NCBI GenBank assembly: GCA_965198725.1
Contig: CBDAPX010000001.1
Location: forward strand, 2,480,001 to 2,544,000
Length of the DNA stretch: 64,000 bases
Direction: 5' to 3'
Source: CBDAPX01 sp965198725
Lineage (GTDB): Bacteria > Pseudomonadota > Alphaproteobacteria > Rhodobacterales > Rhodobacteraceae
A model generated the notes under the pieces. That model ran no database searches and was not told the origin of the DNA. It saw only the letters and a list, made by a program, of their open reading frames with translations. Numbering within the stretch: position 1 is the first letter of the stretch; every line of letters starts with the position of its first letter. Both the position numbers and the translations under genes were made by a program. Positions 33,375 through 41,573 of this stretch are shown here, one piece after another.

Positions 33375-34415
33375 ATGCAGATCACCGCAAACCCGTATCG
33401 GGGCAGGGGCATTGACCCCACGGCGCTTCACAACACGCCGCTGCCATCCATTGATGTCAGTCAACCCGCCGCACTCATGCGCCCTTGGATGGACGATGGG
33501 CCAAGCCCCTTATGGCAAAGCGACGGATTGGCGCAAACCGCAGGCGTCGCCGAATTCTGGTTGAAGGATGAGCGCGCGCGCATGGGGCTTGGCAGTTTCA
33601 AGGCCCTTGGTGCCGGATACGCGATTGCGCGTCAGGCGGGCGCGGGTGCCGGACCGGACGCCTTGGTGGGACATACATTTGTCGCCGCTAGCGCAGGTAA
33701 TCACGGAATATCTGTTGCAGCGGGCGCGGCGCGGTTCGGGGCGGATGCCATCATCTATCTCGCAGACACAGTGCCGGAAGACTTTGAACAGCGGCTGCAA
33801 GCCTTGGGGGCGAAAACCGTACGGGATGGGGCCACCTATGAAGACAGCATGCACGGCGCTGAACGGGCGTCGTCGGATGCCGGTTGGACGTTGCTGTCGG
33901 ACAGCTCTTGGCCCGGTTACTTTGACATGCCGTCAGATGTGATGGCGGGCTATTTGATCATCGCGGATGAAACCGCGCAAATGATTGACCCGCCGACACA
34001 TATTTTCTTACAGGCTGGCGTGGGCGGTATGGCCGGGGCCTTGGCCGCTTATTTCCGGCATGTCTGGGCGAATGGTCCGCAGATCATCGTCGTCGAACCC
34101 GAATATGCGCCTGCACTGCACGACAGTATTCTGGCAGGCCGATCTGTCGATACATCGGGTCCGGTGTCCGAGATGGGGCGGTTGGATTGCAAAACATCGT
34201 CCCTGATTGCGCTTGCTGGTCTCTCCCGCGACGCCGATCATTTTGCCTTGGTCAGTGAGGCTGAGGTTGCCGCTGCGATGCCTGTTCTGGCGGCGGCGGG
34301 CGCCGCAACGACCCCATCCGGCGGGGCCGGGGCCGCCGCAGCTATGATCGAAACGATGGGCCTATCGTCCGATGACCGGGTGCTGTGCTTTCTATCCGAA
34401 AGTGCCGCTGCATGA
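33375..34415 (+). CDS. PLP-dependent ammonia-lyase, diaminopropionate ammonia-lyase-like
   Basis: A 346-residue fold-type II PLP enzyme. The cofactor lysine is Lys76 in LGSFKALGAGYA, preceded by the substrate-loop WLKDERARMGLG. ASAGNHGISVAAGA is the asparagine-loop motif, and GVGGMAGALAAYF binds the PLP phosphate. The opening NPYRGRG and the layout match diaminopropionate ammonia-lyases, but it is shorter than the E. coli enzyme (about 400), so a different amino acid may be the substrate. Its stop overlaps the next start (ATGA), which ties it to the M24 hydrolase and racemase-like genes. The start lies about 110 bases from the end of the divergent tmRNA gene. Confidence 0.8.
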   Translation: MQITANPYRGRGIDPTALHNTPLPSIDVSQPAALMRPWMDDGPSPLWQSDGLAQTAGVAEFWLKDERARMGLGSFKALGAGYAIARQAGAGAGPDALVGHTFVAASAGNHGISVAAGAARFGADAIIYLADTVPEDFEQRLQALGAKTVRDGATYEDSMHGAERASSDAGWTLLSDSSWPGYFDMPSDVMAGYLIIADETAQMIDPPTHIFLQAGVGGMAGALAAYFRHVWANGPQIIVVEPEYAPALHDSILAGRSVDTSGPVSEMGRLDCKTSSLIALAGLSRDADHFALVSEAEVAAAMPVLAAAGAATTPSGGAGAAAAMIETMGLSSDDRVLCFLSESAAA

Positions 34416-35563
34416 GCAGGTTGGGGGGGCTTCCAGTTAATGAATTCCGAGCACGCCTGGCGCGGGCACAAAATAAAATGGCTGCGATGAATCTAGACGC
34501 CCTGTTTCTGACGTCAGAGCCAGAGTTTCGGTATTTTTCAGGGTTTTTAACCCGATTTTGGGAGAGCCCGTCACGACCGTGGTTTTTGATTGTCCCCGTG
34601 GCGGGTGATCCCGTCGCGGTTATTCCGTCGATCGGTGAACCGCTGATGCAGCAGACCTGGGTGACTGACATCCGCACTTGGGTGTCGCCGGATCGGGATG
34701 ATGAGGGCCTGTCGCTGTTGGCGGGCACGCTTGCCGAGATTGCACCAAACGGTGGTCGGATTGGGGTGCCGTCGGGGCCTGAGGCGGTTTTGCGCATGTC
34801 CCTCAACGACTATGCGCGGCTACAGGACAGGGCGGCCACGCTGTCTTTTGTGCATGATGGACGTTTGGTCGCCCAATTACGGTCCTTAAAGTCTGAGCAT
34901 GAGATTGACCTCATCCGGTCCGCCTGTCGTGTGGCCGATCAAGCCTTTGCCAGTGTTCCGGATCTCGCGGAAATCGGTAAGCCACTGAGCCAAGTATTTC
35001 GCGAATTTCAGATGCTCTGCCTGTCAAACGGGGCCGATTGGGTGCCTTATCTGGCCGGTGGCGCGGGGCCAGACGGGTATCGGGACGTCATTTCTCCGGC
35101 CACGGAGACGGCGCTGGATGCGGGTGATGTTCTGATGTTAGACACGGGATTGATGCGCGATGGGTATTTTTGTGATTTCGACCGCAACTATGCCGTCGGC
35201 TTTGCAACGGACCTGAGCCGGTCTGCGCATGCGCGGTTGATCGATGCCACAAGTGCCGGATACGACGCCGCCAAGCCGGGTGCCACGGCGGCCGATGTTC
35301 ATAAGGCGATGGTACAGGTTTTGGGGGATGATGCTGGCGCGGGTCGTTTGGGACATGGCTTGGGGATGCAACTGACCGAAGGTTTGTCTCTGATCCCGAC
35401 CGATTACACCGTGTTGGAACCGGGGATGGTTTTGACCTTGGAGCCGGGCCTGACCACGCGCGACGGTCGGATCATGGTGCATGAGGAAAACGTGGTTCTT
35501 CGCGAAACCGGCGCAGAGGCTTTGTCATCCTTTGTCCCGCATGAGATTCCGGTGATAGCATGA
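34412..35563 (+). CDS. M24-family metallo-hydrolase (Xaa-Pro peptidase / ectoine hydrolase-like)
   Basis: A 383-residue creatinase/aminopeptidase P-type protein. The N-terminal creatinase domain covers about 10-140. The C-terminal pita-bread domain shows metal ligands in LMLDTGLMRDGYFCDFDR, RLGHGLGM, LEPG and HEENVV. The same fold serves proline dipeptidases, creatinase and the ectoine hydrolase EutD/DoeA. It lies between an ammonia-lyase-like and a racemase-like gene with ATGA overlaps on both sides, which favours a catabolic amide or ring hydrolase over a general peptidase. The substrate is unknown. Confidence 0.82.
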   Translation: MSRLGGLPVNEFRARLARAQNKMAAMNLDALFLTSEPEFRYFSGFLTRFWESPSRPWFLIVPVAGDPVAVIPSIGEPLMQQTWVTDIRTWVSPDRDDEGLSLLAGTLAEIAPNGGRIGVPSGPEAVLRMSLNDYARLQDRAATLSFVHDGRLVAQLRSLKSEHEIDLIRSACRVADQAFASVPDLAEIGKPLSQVFREFQMLCLSNGADWVPYLAGGAGPDGYRDVISPATETALDAGDVLMLDTGLMRDGYFCDFDRNYAVGFATDLSRSAHARLIDATSAGYDAAKPGATAADVHKAMVQVLGDDAGAGRLGHGLGMQLTEGLSLIPTDYTVLEPGMVLTLEPGLTTRDGRIMVHEENVVLRETGAEALSSFVPHEIPVIA

Positions 35564-36303
35564 CACGCACCTATTCATACGATCTGGCCGATCCCATCGG
35601 ACGGTCCGCGCGGCTGGGATTGATTGTGTTGCAGGCCGATGAAACGCTGGAACAGGATATGCGGCGCATCTTTCCGGACCAAGAGGTTGCGGTTTATGTC
35701 AGCCGCGTGCCCAGCGGGGCGGATGTCACGACCGAGACACTGTCCGAGATGGAAGGGCACCTGACCACGGCCGCGTCCCTTTTGCCCGGCGCAAACGGTT
35801 TTGATGCGGTGGGTTATGGCTGTACCTCTGGCACCTCGGTCATTGGGGCCGACGCCGTCGCACAGCAGATCCGGTCCGGTTGCACGACGCGCCACGTCAC
35901 CAATCCGCTCACCGCTCTTGTGGCGGCGTGCCGGGCCTTGGGGGTAAGCCGGATTGCCTTTCTTTCCCCCTATATCGAAGAGGTGAGCAGCCATATGCGC
36001 CGCGCGCTCGCCGATGACGGGATCAATTGTACACCGTTTGGGAGCTTCAATGAGGCCAGTGAAGCCTCCGTTGCGCGGATTTCCGAAAGCAGCCTGATCT
36101 CTGCCGCTTTGGATTTGGGGGCCGACCCAAAGGCCGGGGCAGTCTTCTTGTCCTGTACGAATCTGCGCAGCTTGGACGTCATCGCCAACTTGGAAGATCG
36201 GTTGGACAAGCCGGTTTTGTCCTCCAATTCGGTCTTGGCCTGGCATCTGCAACAGCTGTCTGGCGCGCGCGCCCAACTGCCTGGGCGTCTTGGAGCGCTT
36301 TAA
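35560..36303 (+). CDS. Asp/Glu racemase-superfamily protein (maleate isomerase / EutA-like)
   Basis: A 247-residue member of the Asp/Glu racemase and arylmalonate decarboxylase superfamily. Two cysteines occupy the expected catalytic places: Cys88 in VGYGCTSGTS and Cys199 in FLSCTNLRS. VTNPLTALVAACRALG and FLSPYIEEVSSHM are typical of the maleate isomerase/EutA branch. It is the last gene of a tightly overlapped trio (ATGA with the M24 gene). EutA homologues take part in hydroxyectoine use, but the accompanying EutC and EutE genes are absent here. Confidence 0.82.
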   Translation: MTRTYSYDLADPIGRSARLGLIVLQADETLEQDMRRIFPDQEVAVYVSRVPSGADVTTETLSEMEGHLTTAASLLPGANGFDAVGYGCTSGTSVIGADAVAQQIRSGCTTRHVTNPLTALVAACRALGVSRIAFLSPYIEEVSSHMRRALADDGINCTPFGSFNEASEASVARISESSLISAALDLGADPKAGAVFLSCTNLRSLDVIANLEDRLDKPVLSSNSVLAWHLQQLSGARAQLPGRLGAL

Positions 36304-36315
36304 ACGCGGGTCTCG

Positions 36316-36666
36316 TCAGGCATTTGCGAGGATCAACCAACCAGCCAAGATCAGTTCGATACCACCAAAAACCACGACTTTGACCGTTGGCGGGGCATCC
36401 AGGAAAAGCGAAACGCATCGACCCAGCGCAGCACCCGCATAGGCAACACCGAGCATGATGTAAGCCATCGGTTGATCGATAAAGATCACGGCAATTCCCG
36501 ACACGACGAATAAGCCGCCAACGGATGCCCTGAGTTCGGAATACCCCATCGTGCTCTTGGTCGGGGCGAGGTCCAGTGCACGGGCGGTGTAGGCCGGTGC
36601 CAGAAACCCAAACGTACCAAAACAAATGGTCAAAAGCGCCGCTGCAAGGTTCAAGTAGTCGCTCAT
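36316..36666 (-). CDS. small membrane protein, DUF4345-like
   Basis: A 116-residue protein with about four transmembrane helices (about 5-25, 45-65, 68-88 and 95-114). The residues between helices 1 and 2 (APTKSTMGYSELRASVGG) resemble the DUF4345 signature. The function is unknown. ATG 36666 was chosen because AAGGATCAA precedes it and it opens the first helix. It is convergent with the racemase-like gene, 12 bases away. Confidence 0.7.
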   Translation of the reverse strand: MSDYLNLAAALLTICFGTFGFLAPAYTARALDLAPTKSTMGYSELRASVGGLFVVSGIAVIFIDQPMAYIMLGVAYAGAALGRCVSLFLDAPPTVKVVVFGGIELILAGWLILANA

Positions 36667-36999
36667 TTGATCCTTTCTGAGCTCAAGTGCTTGAAATAAA
36701 TACATTCCATTTCAGGAATAATGCGTTATTATTCATCACACGCTCATGTAACGAAGTGCCCGTGTTTACGGTATTGGTTTCACAGCCGTTGACAGGGCCA
36801 CGGTTTTTTGACCTGCTTTTATATAGGTAAAATACCTGTTTTGCAGGCCGTTGGAAAAGAAATTGTTCATAATCCGACAACAGTGCGAGACAGGCTCAAG
36901 ATTGCATCCAGACCGGAAATTTGGTCGGAAAAAGTTGGAAAAGAATTAGGCAGCAAGGTGGGATGCTGCCGCGGAATGTAAAGAAGGGTGGATCGGAAA
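36667..36999. other. A/T-richer intergenic region before the VWA-Hint gene
   Basis: About 330 bases without a gene, clearly richer in A and T than the neighbouring coding DNA. It holds TTGACA at about 36789, a TATATA near 36831 at unsuitable spacing, and a small inverted repeat AGGTA-AAA-TACCT near 36835. It should contain divergent promoters for the DUF4345 gene and the VWA-Hint gene, but I cannot place them with confidence. Confidence 0.5.
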
Positions 37000-38661
37000 A
37001 TGGTCGCTGTAGGCTCTAACACAGATGAAGTCACCAGTAGCCCGGTGACAATCAGTCCAGACTCAAACAACCCATTTGAGGTTGTTCAAACGTCGACTTT
37101 GGAAACCGTTGGAACGGACCCCGATGAAGGGGTAGCGCGCGACGGGTTCGAACTGTCGGTCGATCAAACTATCGCAGATCTACCAGAGTCCGTGAATATC
37201 GTGCTGGTCATTGACCAATCCGGGTCCACCTCAGGCAGTTCGGGAACAGATTTTAACGGCGACAACGTCGACGAAACGATTTTGCAGGCCGAACTCTTTG
37301 CGGCCAATGAGGTTTTTCAGGCCTACATTGACGCGGGCTATGATCCCAATGACGTCACCATTTCGGTTGTCACCTATGAAAGCACGGGTGACGAGCAGGT
37401 GCGCGGCAGCTTTACGCTGGATGAGCAGGATGACTTTATCGACGCGCTGGATACAATCAACACAGAGGGCTCCGGAGGGCAGACCAGCTTTGTTGGCGGG
37501 TTGAGCGCTGCCGAACAAGCCTTTGCCGATGTCGGGGCCAGCAATGACCCGACCGTGGACACGAATATCGTTCTTTTCTTGTCTGATGGTGTTCCTGTAC
37601 CGGGCGGCCAAGACATTGCCGGGGCCGCCAGTAGCTTGGAAACGGCGTATAATCCGACGATCTTCGGTATCGGCCTGGGTCAGAACTCTGACGTGACACC
37701 CGGCGGAGGTCTGGACATCCTCGACAATTCGGACGTTGGACCGGTTCAGGTTCTGAGCGGAGAACAGCTTTTGAACGTAGTTGTTGCACCATTGGCCGAT
37801 ACGCAGTTCGAAGAATTCCAGGTGCTGGTTGAAGGCATCGATATGGACGGGAACGCTATTTCTGAAACGATCATCGTCAGCAGTACGGAAAACAGCCAGT
37901 TCTTCAATTCAACGCAATTGAACGTGCAAATTGACTGCCTGCCGATTGATCAGGATTTCATGGTTGGCAGCGAAGTAACCGTGACGGTCACCGGTTTTTG
38001 GGCCGAAGACCCGCCCGGGTCTGCCAACGGGTTGCAGCCTGTTGTGACAACACACACGCTGGATGTGTTGGTCTGCTTCACTTTGGGAACGCAGATTTTG
38101 ACGCCGGCCGGGCCAGTCTCTATCGAAACGCTGGAAATCGGTGATCGCGTTGTGACCCGAGATCATGGCGTTCAGGAAATCCGCTGGATCGGGGCGACGA
38201 TTTTGCCGTCGACTTATGCGGCGAACAATCCGCATCTTTTCCCGATCCTGATCAAAAAGGATGCTTTGGGTCCGAACACACCGGATGCGGATCTGCGTGT
38301 ATCGCGTCAGCACCGGGTTTTGGTTCGTGATTGGCGCGCCGAAGTTATGTTTGGCGATCCGACCGGCGTTCTCGTCCCTGCACATTCGTTGTGCAACGAC
38401 AGCACGATCCGGCCTGAGCGTCCGGATGGCACGGTGACCTACGTCCATATGGCGTTCGACAACCATGAAGTGGTCTATGCCAACGGGGTTGAAGCCGAAA
38501 GCTTCCATCCGGCGGAACGCACGGTGGCGGCACTGAACTCTGAACAGCGCGCCGAGCTGCTAGAGATCTTCCCGCATCTCGCGGAAAGCGATCTGTTCGC
38601 TTACGACTCTGCACGGCCCGAGCTGCGCGGCAAAGACGCCCGCGTCCTCGCTGTCGGCTAA
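37000..38661 (+). CDS. VWA-Hint domain protein (Hint protein 2)
   Basis: A 553-residue protein. A von Willebrand A domain covers about 64-270 and has a complete DxSxS metal site at 72-76 (DQSGS), with further ligands in GGQTSFVGG and FLSDGVP. A beta-rich linker leads to the Hint domain at VCFTLGTQIL with Cys359, then LEIGDRVVTRDHG and SRQHRVLV. The region after the Hint core (HMAFDNHEVVYANG, AESFHP) strongly resembles that of Hint protein 1. No N-terminal signal peptide is present. GTG 36988 is an alternative start. The pairing suggests an adhesive or sensing domain linked to autoprocessing. Confidence 0.85.
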   Translation: MVAVGSNTDEVTSSPVTISPDSNNPFEVVQTSTLETVGTDPDEGVARDGFELSVDQTIADLPESVNIVLVIDQSGSTSGSSGTDFNGDNVDETILQAELFAANEVFQAYIDAGYDPNDVTISVVTYESTGDEQVRGSFTLDEQDDFIDALDTINTEGSGGQTSFVGGLSAAEQAFADVGASNDPTVDTNIVLFLSDGVPVPGGQDIAGAASSLETAYNPTIFGIGLGQNSDVTPGGGLDILDNSDVGPVQVLSGEQLLNVVVAPLADTQFEEFQVLVEGIDMDGNAISETIIVSSTENSQFFNSTQLNVQIDCLPIDQDFMVGSEVTVTVTGFWAEDPPGSANGLQPVVTTHTLDVLVCFTLGTQILTPAGPVSIETLEIGDRVVTRDHGVQEIRWIGATILPSTYAANNPHLFPILIKKDALGPNTPDADLRVSRQHRVLVRDWRAEVMFGDPTGVLVPAHSLCNDSTIRPERPDGTVTYVHMAFDNHEVVYANGVEAESFHPAERTVAALNSEQRAELLEIFPHLAESDLFAYDSARPELRGKDARVLAVG

Positions 38662-39413
38662 GCCTTTTGCTGCCCGTCACCGGCACGATGTGCCTGACGG
38701 GCGGCAAACACACTATCCGCGAGCGATCGCGTTTCCTGTTCCAGCTTACTCAAACCTACAGTAGCCGCATCCGCGTCGCCTGCTTCTATGGCATCGGCGA
38801 TTTCGCTATGTAAGGCGACAATCGCCTCTCTGGACCGGGCGGTGAAGGTGATCATGTTCATCAACGGCTGCATCGCTTCAACGGCACCCGCCAATTGATA
38901 GGACAAAACGGGGTTGTCCGCCGCGTCGACCAAAGCCCGATGAAACGCGACATCAGAGGCGCAAAAGGCTTCATCGGTCAGGCCCGGTTGGCCTTGGCGG
39001 AATGTTTCCGTGCGCATCGTCGCAAGGTGATCCGCACTGCGGCGTTGTGCGGCCATGGGCGCACAGGCCCGTTCCAGAGCATACCGCGCTTCGCAAGCCG
39101 TCTCGAAACTCACCGCATTCATCGACAGCAGCAGCGTCGATGTCGTGATCTGCTGGCTATAGGCATCTTCATAGCTGATCCGATTGACAAACGCGCCGCC
39201 ACTTGCGCCGCGTTGCGTCCGGATCAAGGATTGCGCGGCCAGACGTTTCAGGGCTTCGCGGACTGTCGGGCGCGATACAGCAAATTGATCAGCCAATTCG
39301 GATTCGGACGGCAATCGCTCGTCCACGATCAGATCGCCGGACACAATTGCGTCCCGGATCGCTTTTGCAATCTGTGCAGAGAGATCAGTTGAGCTGTGTG
39401 GGTCGATTTTCAT
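38658..39413 (-). CDS. FadR-type GntR transcription regulator (FCD domain)
   Basis: A 251-residue GntR-family regulator. The winged helix covers about 10-75, with LPSESELADQFAVSRPTVREALKRL as recognition region split over the two helices. The FCD effector domain follows, with metal-ligand-like residues in DVAFHRALVDAADN and ALHSEIADAIEAGD. FCD regulators commonly repress catabolic operons until a carboxylate ligand binds. Two copies of the FCD operator pattern lie in the divergent intergenic region, so it likely controls itself and the DUF2182 operon. Its stop overlaps that of the convergent VWA-Hint gene. It could be the DmdR-type repressor of the dmdA-acuI genes downstream. Confidence 0.9.
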   Translation of the reverse strand: MKIDPHSSTDLSAQIAKAIRDAIVSGDLIVDERLPSESELADQFAVSRPTVREALKRLAAQSLIRTQRGASGGAFVNRISYEDAYSQQITTSTLLLSMNAVSFETACEARYALERACAPMAAQRRSADHLATMRTETFRQGQPGLTDEAFCASDVAFHRALVDAADNPVLSYQLAGAVEAMQPLMNMITFTARSREAIVALHSEIADAIEAGDADAATVGLSKLEQETRSLADSVFAARQAHRAGDGQQKA

Positions 39414-39414
39414 T

Positions 39415-39443
39415 TGTCTTACATTTAAATGTCTGACATTTAT
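39415..39443. promoter_or_regulatory. tandem FadR/GntR-type operators
   Basis: TGTCTTACATTTAA (39415-39428) is repeated as TGTCTGACATTTAT (39430-39443), in phase at 15 bases. Each contains GT-N3-AC, the core of FCD-type GntR operators (TnGTnnnACnA). A perfect palindrome ACATTTAAATGT spans the middle. The site lies between the regulator start and the divergent DUF2182 gene. Confidence 0.75.
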
Positions 39444-39476
39444 TACCGCGACTCAAGCGGCGAGGAAAGCCCCCGT

Positions 39477-40265
39477 ATGCCACACCTGATCCGATCTGCA
39501 CTTTGGCTCGGTTTCTTTGGCCTGATCCTTTGGGCCTGGTGGGTCATGTATTCCATGAGCATGGAGATGGATCTGGATCTGATCGGTCGTCCGGGACCCA
39601 TGGGGCAGGCGATGGCGGCGATGGATCCGCGCATGGACATGTATATGCCCATGGCCGAATTCGGCCCGCTTTTTGGCATGTGGGCGGTAATGATGGCGGC
39701 AATGATGCTGCCGACCATGGTGCCAACGCTCAACAGTTACGAAGACTTGATCCAAAGCGCCGATGGCAACCGGGCGGGATGGGTTGGCGTACTCGTTGGC
39801 TACGCCATCGTCTGGGTCGCGTTTGCGGCCCTGATCGCCGGACTGCAACTGGCGCTGCTCTTTGGCGGTGTCGTCGACATGCTGGGTATTCCAAAACAGC
39901 TGTGGATTTCCGGGGCCTTGCTGATCGTTGTGGGGGCCTTTCAATTTACCCGGGCCAAAGAAATCTGCCATGGCGTTTGTCATTCCCCAATGGGGTATTT
40001 CCTTGGTCATTGGAAACCGGGATTTTCGGGTGGCTTGCGCATGGGGCTCGGGCTTGGCGCGTTCTGTGTTGGGTGCTGTTGGGGCTTTATGGTGCTGGGT
40101 TTTGTCGGCGGGGTGATGAGCCTTTTGTGGATGGGGCTTGCCACTTTGTTCATGGTACTCGAAAAACTTCCCCAAATCGGGCATATTGTGGTTAAACCTA
40201 TGGGTGCACTTCTGATCCTGGGCGGGGTTGGTGTACTCATCTATCCAATTGTTATGGGAGGATAA
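39477..40265 (+). CDS. DUF2182 integral membrane protein
   Basis: A 262-residue membrane protein with about six or seven helices. It is rich in methionine (SMSMEMDLDL, AMAAMDPRMDMYMPM) and has the MMAAMMLPTMVP motif and KEICHGVCHSPMGY, which fit the predicted metal-binding DUF2182 family. ATG 39477 was chosen because GAGGAAAG lies 7 bases upstream. The earlier ATG at 39429 lies inside the operator and has no ribosome site. DUF1326 follows one base after its stop, a frequent pairing. A copper or other metal role is possible from composition but unproved. Confidence 0.85.
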   Translation: MPHLIRSALWLGFFGLILWAWWVMYSMSMEMDLDLIGRPGPMGQAMAAMDPRMDMYMPMAEFGPLFGMWAVMMAAMMLPTMVPTLNSYEDLIQSADGNRAGWVGVLVGYAIVWVAFAALIAGLQLALLFGGVVDMLGIPKQLWISGALLIVVGAFQFTRAKEICHGVCHSPMGYFLGHWKPGFSGGLRMGLGLGAFCVGCCWGFMVLGFVGGVMSLLWMGLATLFMVLEKLPQIGHIVVKPMGALLILGGVGVLIYPIVMGG

Positions 40266-40266
40266 T

Positions 40267-40974
40267 ATGGCTGTAAAAAAACGTGCTGATGCCGATCGGC
40301 TTCCAGTGAGCCAACGCATCGACAGCCGCATGGAAAACCCCAAGCGGCGGCAAATGTCCCCGACGGATTGGGCGATCAAGGGTGAGTTGTTCATGAACTG
40401 CTCTTGCACCGTGTTTTGCCCGTGCGTTGTCAGCCTTGGCAAACATCCCCCCACCGAAGGCGACTGTAAGGCGTGGATGGCGATTGCCATTGATGAAGGC
40501 CACTATGAGGGCGAAGACCTGAGCGGCCTGAACGTTGGCTTGATGGTCGAAATCCCCGGGCGCATGGCCGAGGGCGACTGGAAAGTGGCGGCTTATGTCG
40601 ATGAACGCGCCAGCGGCAAAGCTTATAACGGTATCCTGCAAATCTTCAGCGGTCAGGCGGGCGGCACAACTGGCCTCTTCACCATGCTGGTGAGCGAGAT
40701 CATTGGGGCCGAGCGCGAAAAGGTTGAGATTGTCAGCGAAGGCAAGAAACGCGGATTGTACATCGGCCGGAAAATCCAGGGTGAGATCGAAATGCTCGAA
40801 GGCTCGAGCCCGGATCATCCGGTCATGATGACCAATACGAAATACTGGATGGGCCCCGATATCATCGCGGCCCGCGGTCTGAAATCGCGCGTCCGGGATT
40901 TTGGCCGTATCTGGGATTTCGGTGGCAAGTCGGCAGAGATTTGCCCGATCGACTGGAAAGGCCCTAAGGCATGA
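40267..40974 (+). CDS. DUF1326 protein with CxC...CPC motif
   Basis: A 235-residue soluble protein. The motif NCSCTVFCPC (Cys45, 47, 51 and 53) suggests metal or cluster binding, as in DUF1326 proteins. No signal peptide is seen. It overlaps the DinB-like gene by ATGA (40971-40974) and follows the DUF2182 gene at once, so the three are co-expressed. ATG 40267 was chosen because it follows GGAGGAT; the longer frame from 40228 runs inside the membrane-protein gene. The biochemical function is unknown. Confidence 0.85.
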   Translation: MAVKKRADADRLPVSQRIDSRMENPKRRQMSPTDWAIKGELFMNCSCTVFCPCVVSLGKHPPTEGDCKAWMAIAIDEGHYEGEDLSGLNVGLMVEIPGRMAEGDWKVAAYVDERASGKAYNGILQIFSGQAGGTTGLFTMLVSEIIGAEREKVEIVSEGKKRGLYIGRKIQGEIEMLEGSSPDHPVMMTNTKYWMGPDIIAARGLKSRVRDFGRIWDFGGKSAEICPIDWKGPKA

Positions 40975-41483
40975 TCACGAGGGATTATTGCGTGACCATG
41001 TCACGCAATAATTCCTGGCAGAACAATCAGTTGGCGGCAGAGCTTAAAGCTCTGTCGAACGATGAACTGACCCGTGATCGCGGGGCCTTCTTTGGCTCTC
41101 TTCTCAGGACGGCCAGTCATTTGCTGTGGGGCGACCTGATGTGGTTGGCGCGGTTTGACGGGGGCGAAAGCCCGGGTGGCGGTTTTGATACGAGCGTGAC
41201 TTTGGTCACCTCTTTGACCGACTGGGAAAGCGCGCGTCTGACAACCGATCATCGGATCGCCGAATGGGCCAATGCGCTGAAAGAGAATGCGCTTGCGGGC
41301 GATCTGAGTTGGTATTCCGGCGCGCTTGGCAAAGACGTGACCAAACCGCTCGCCTTTTGCGTGGCGCATATGTTTAACCATCAAACCCATCATCGCGGAC
41401 AAATCCACGCGATGCTGACCAACGCCGGGGCGCCAGCACCGGTTTCTGACCTTTTTCTAATGCCTGAGGACGCATCAGCCTAA
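40971..41483 (+). CDS. DinB-family protein (putative metal-dependent transferase)
   Basis: A 170-residue four-helix-bundle protein of the DinB superfamily. The three metal-binding histidines are seen in TASHLLWGD and in HMFNHQTHHRGQIHAML. Some members are thiol-dependent transferases or hydrolases. ATG 40971 overlaps the DUF1326 stop. MITRDYC...RNNSWQNNQL matches the family N-terminus, so the ATG at 40998 was rejected. It is the third gene of the operon, 90 bases before dmdA. Confidence 0.87.
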   Translation: MITRDYCVTMSRNNSWQNNQLAAELKALSNDELTRDRGAFFGSLLRTASHLLWGDLMWLARFDGGESPGGGFDTSVTLVTSLTDWESARLTTDHRIAEWANALKENALAGDLSWYSGALGKDVTKPLAFCVAHMFNHQTHHRGQIHAMLTNAGAPAPVSDLFLMPEDASA

Positions 41484-41573
41484 GCACTGGCGTTTGCAGG
41501 GGAACCGGTCCAATCAGGGCCATTTGAGATCGACCAACAGGGCAATGCGCCCAGGGGAAGTAAAGGATAAATC

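Noticed and set aside
33166..33564. Plus-strand frame starting in the tmRNA region
   Set aside because: It covers the tmRNA acceptor piece on the opposite strand and then overlaps the ammonia-lyase gene in another frame.
39429..39476. Earlier ATG for the DUF2182 gene
   Set aside because: It lies inside the operator repeats and has no ribosome site, while ATG 39477 has GAGGAAAG at 7 bases.
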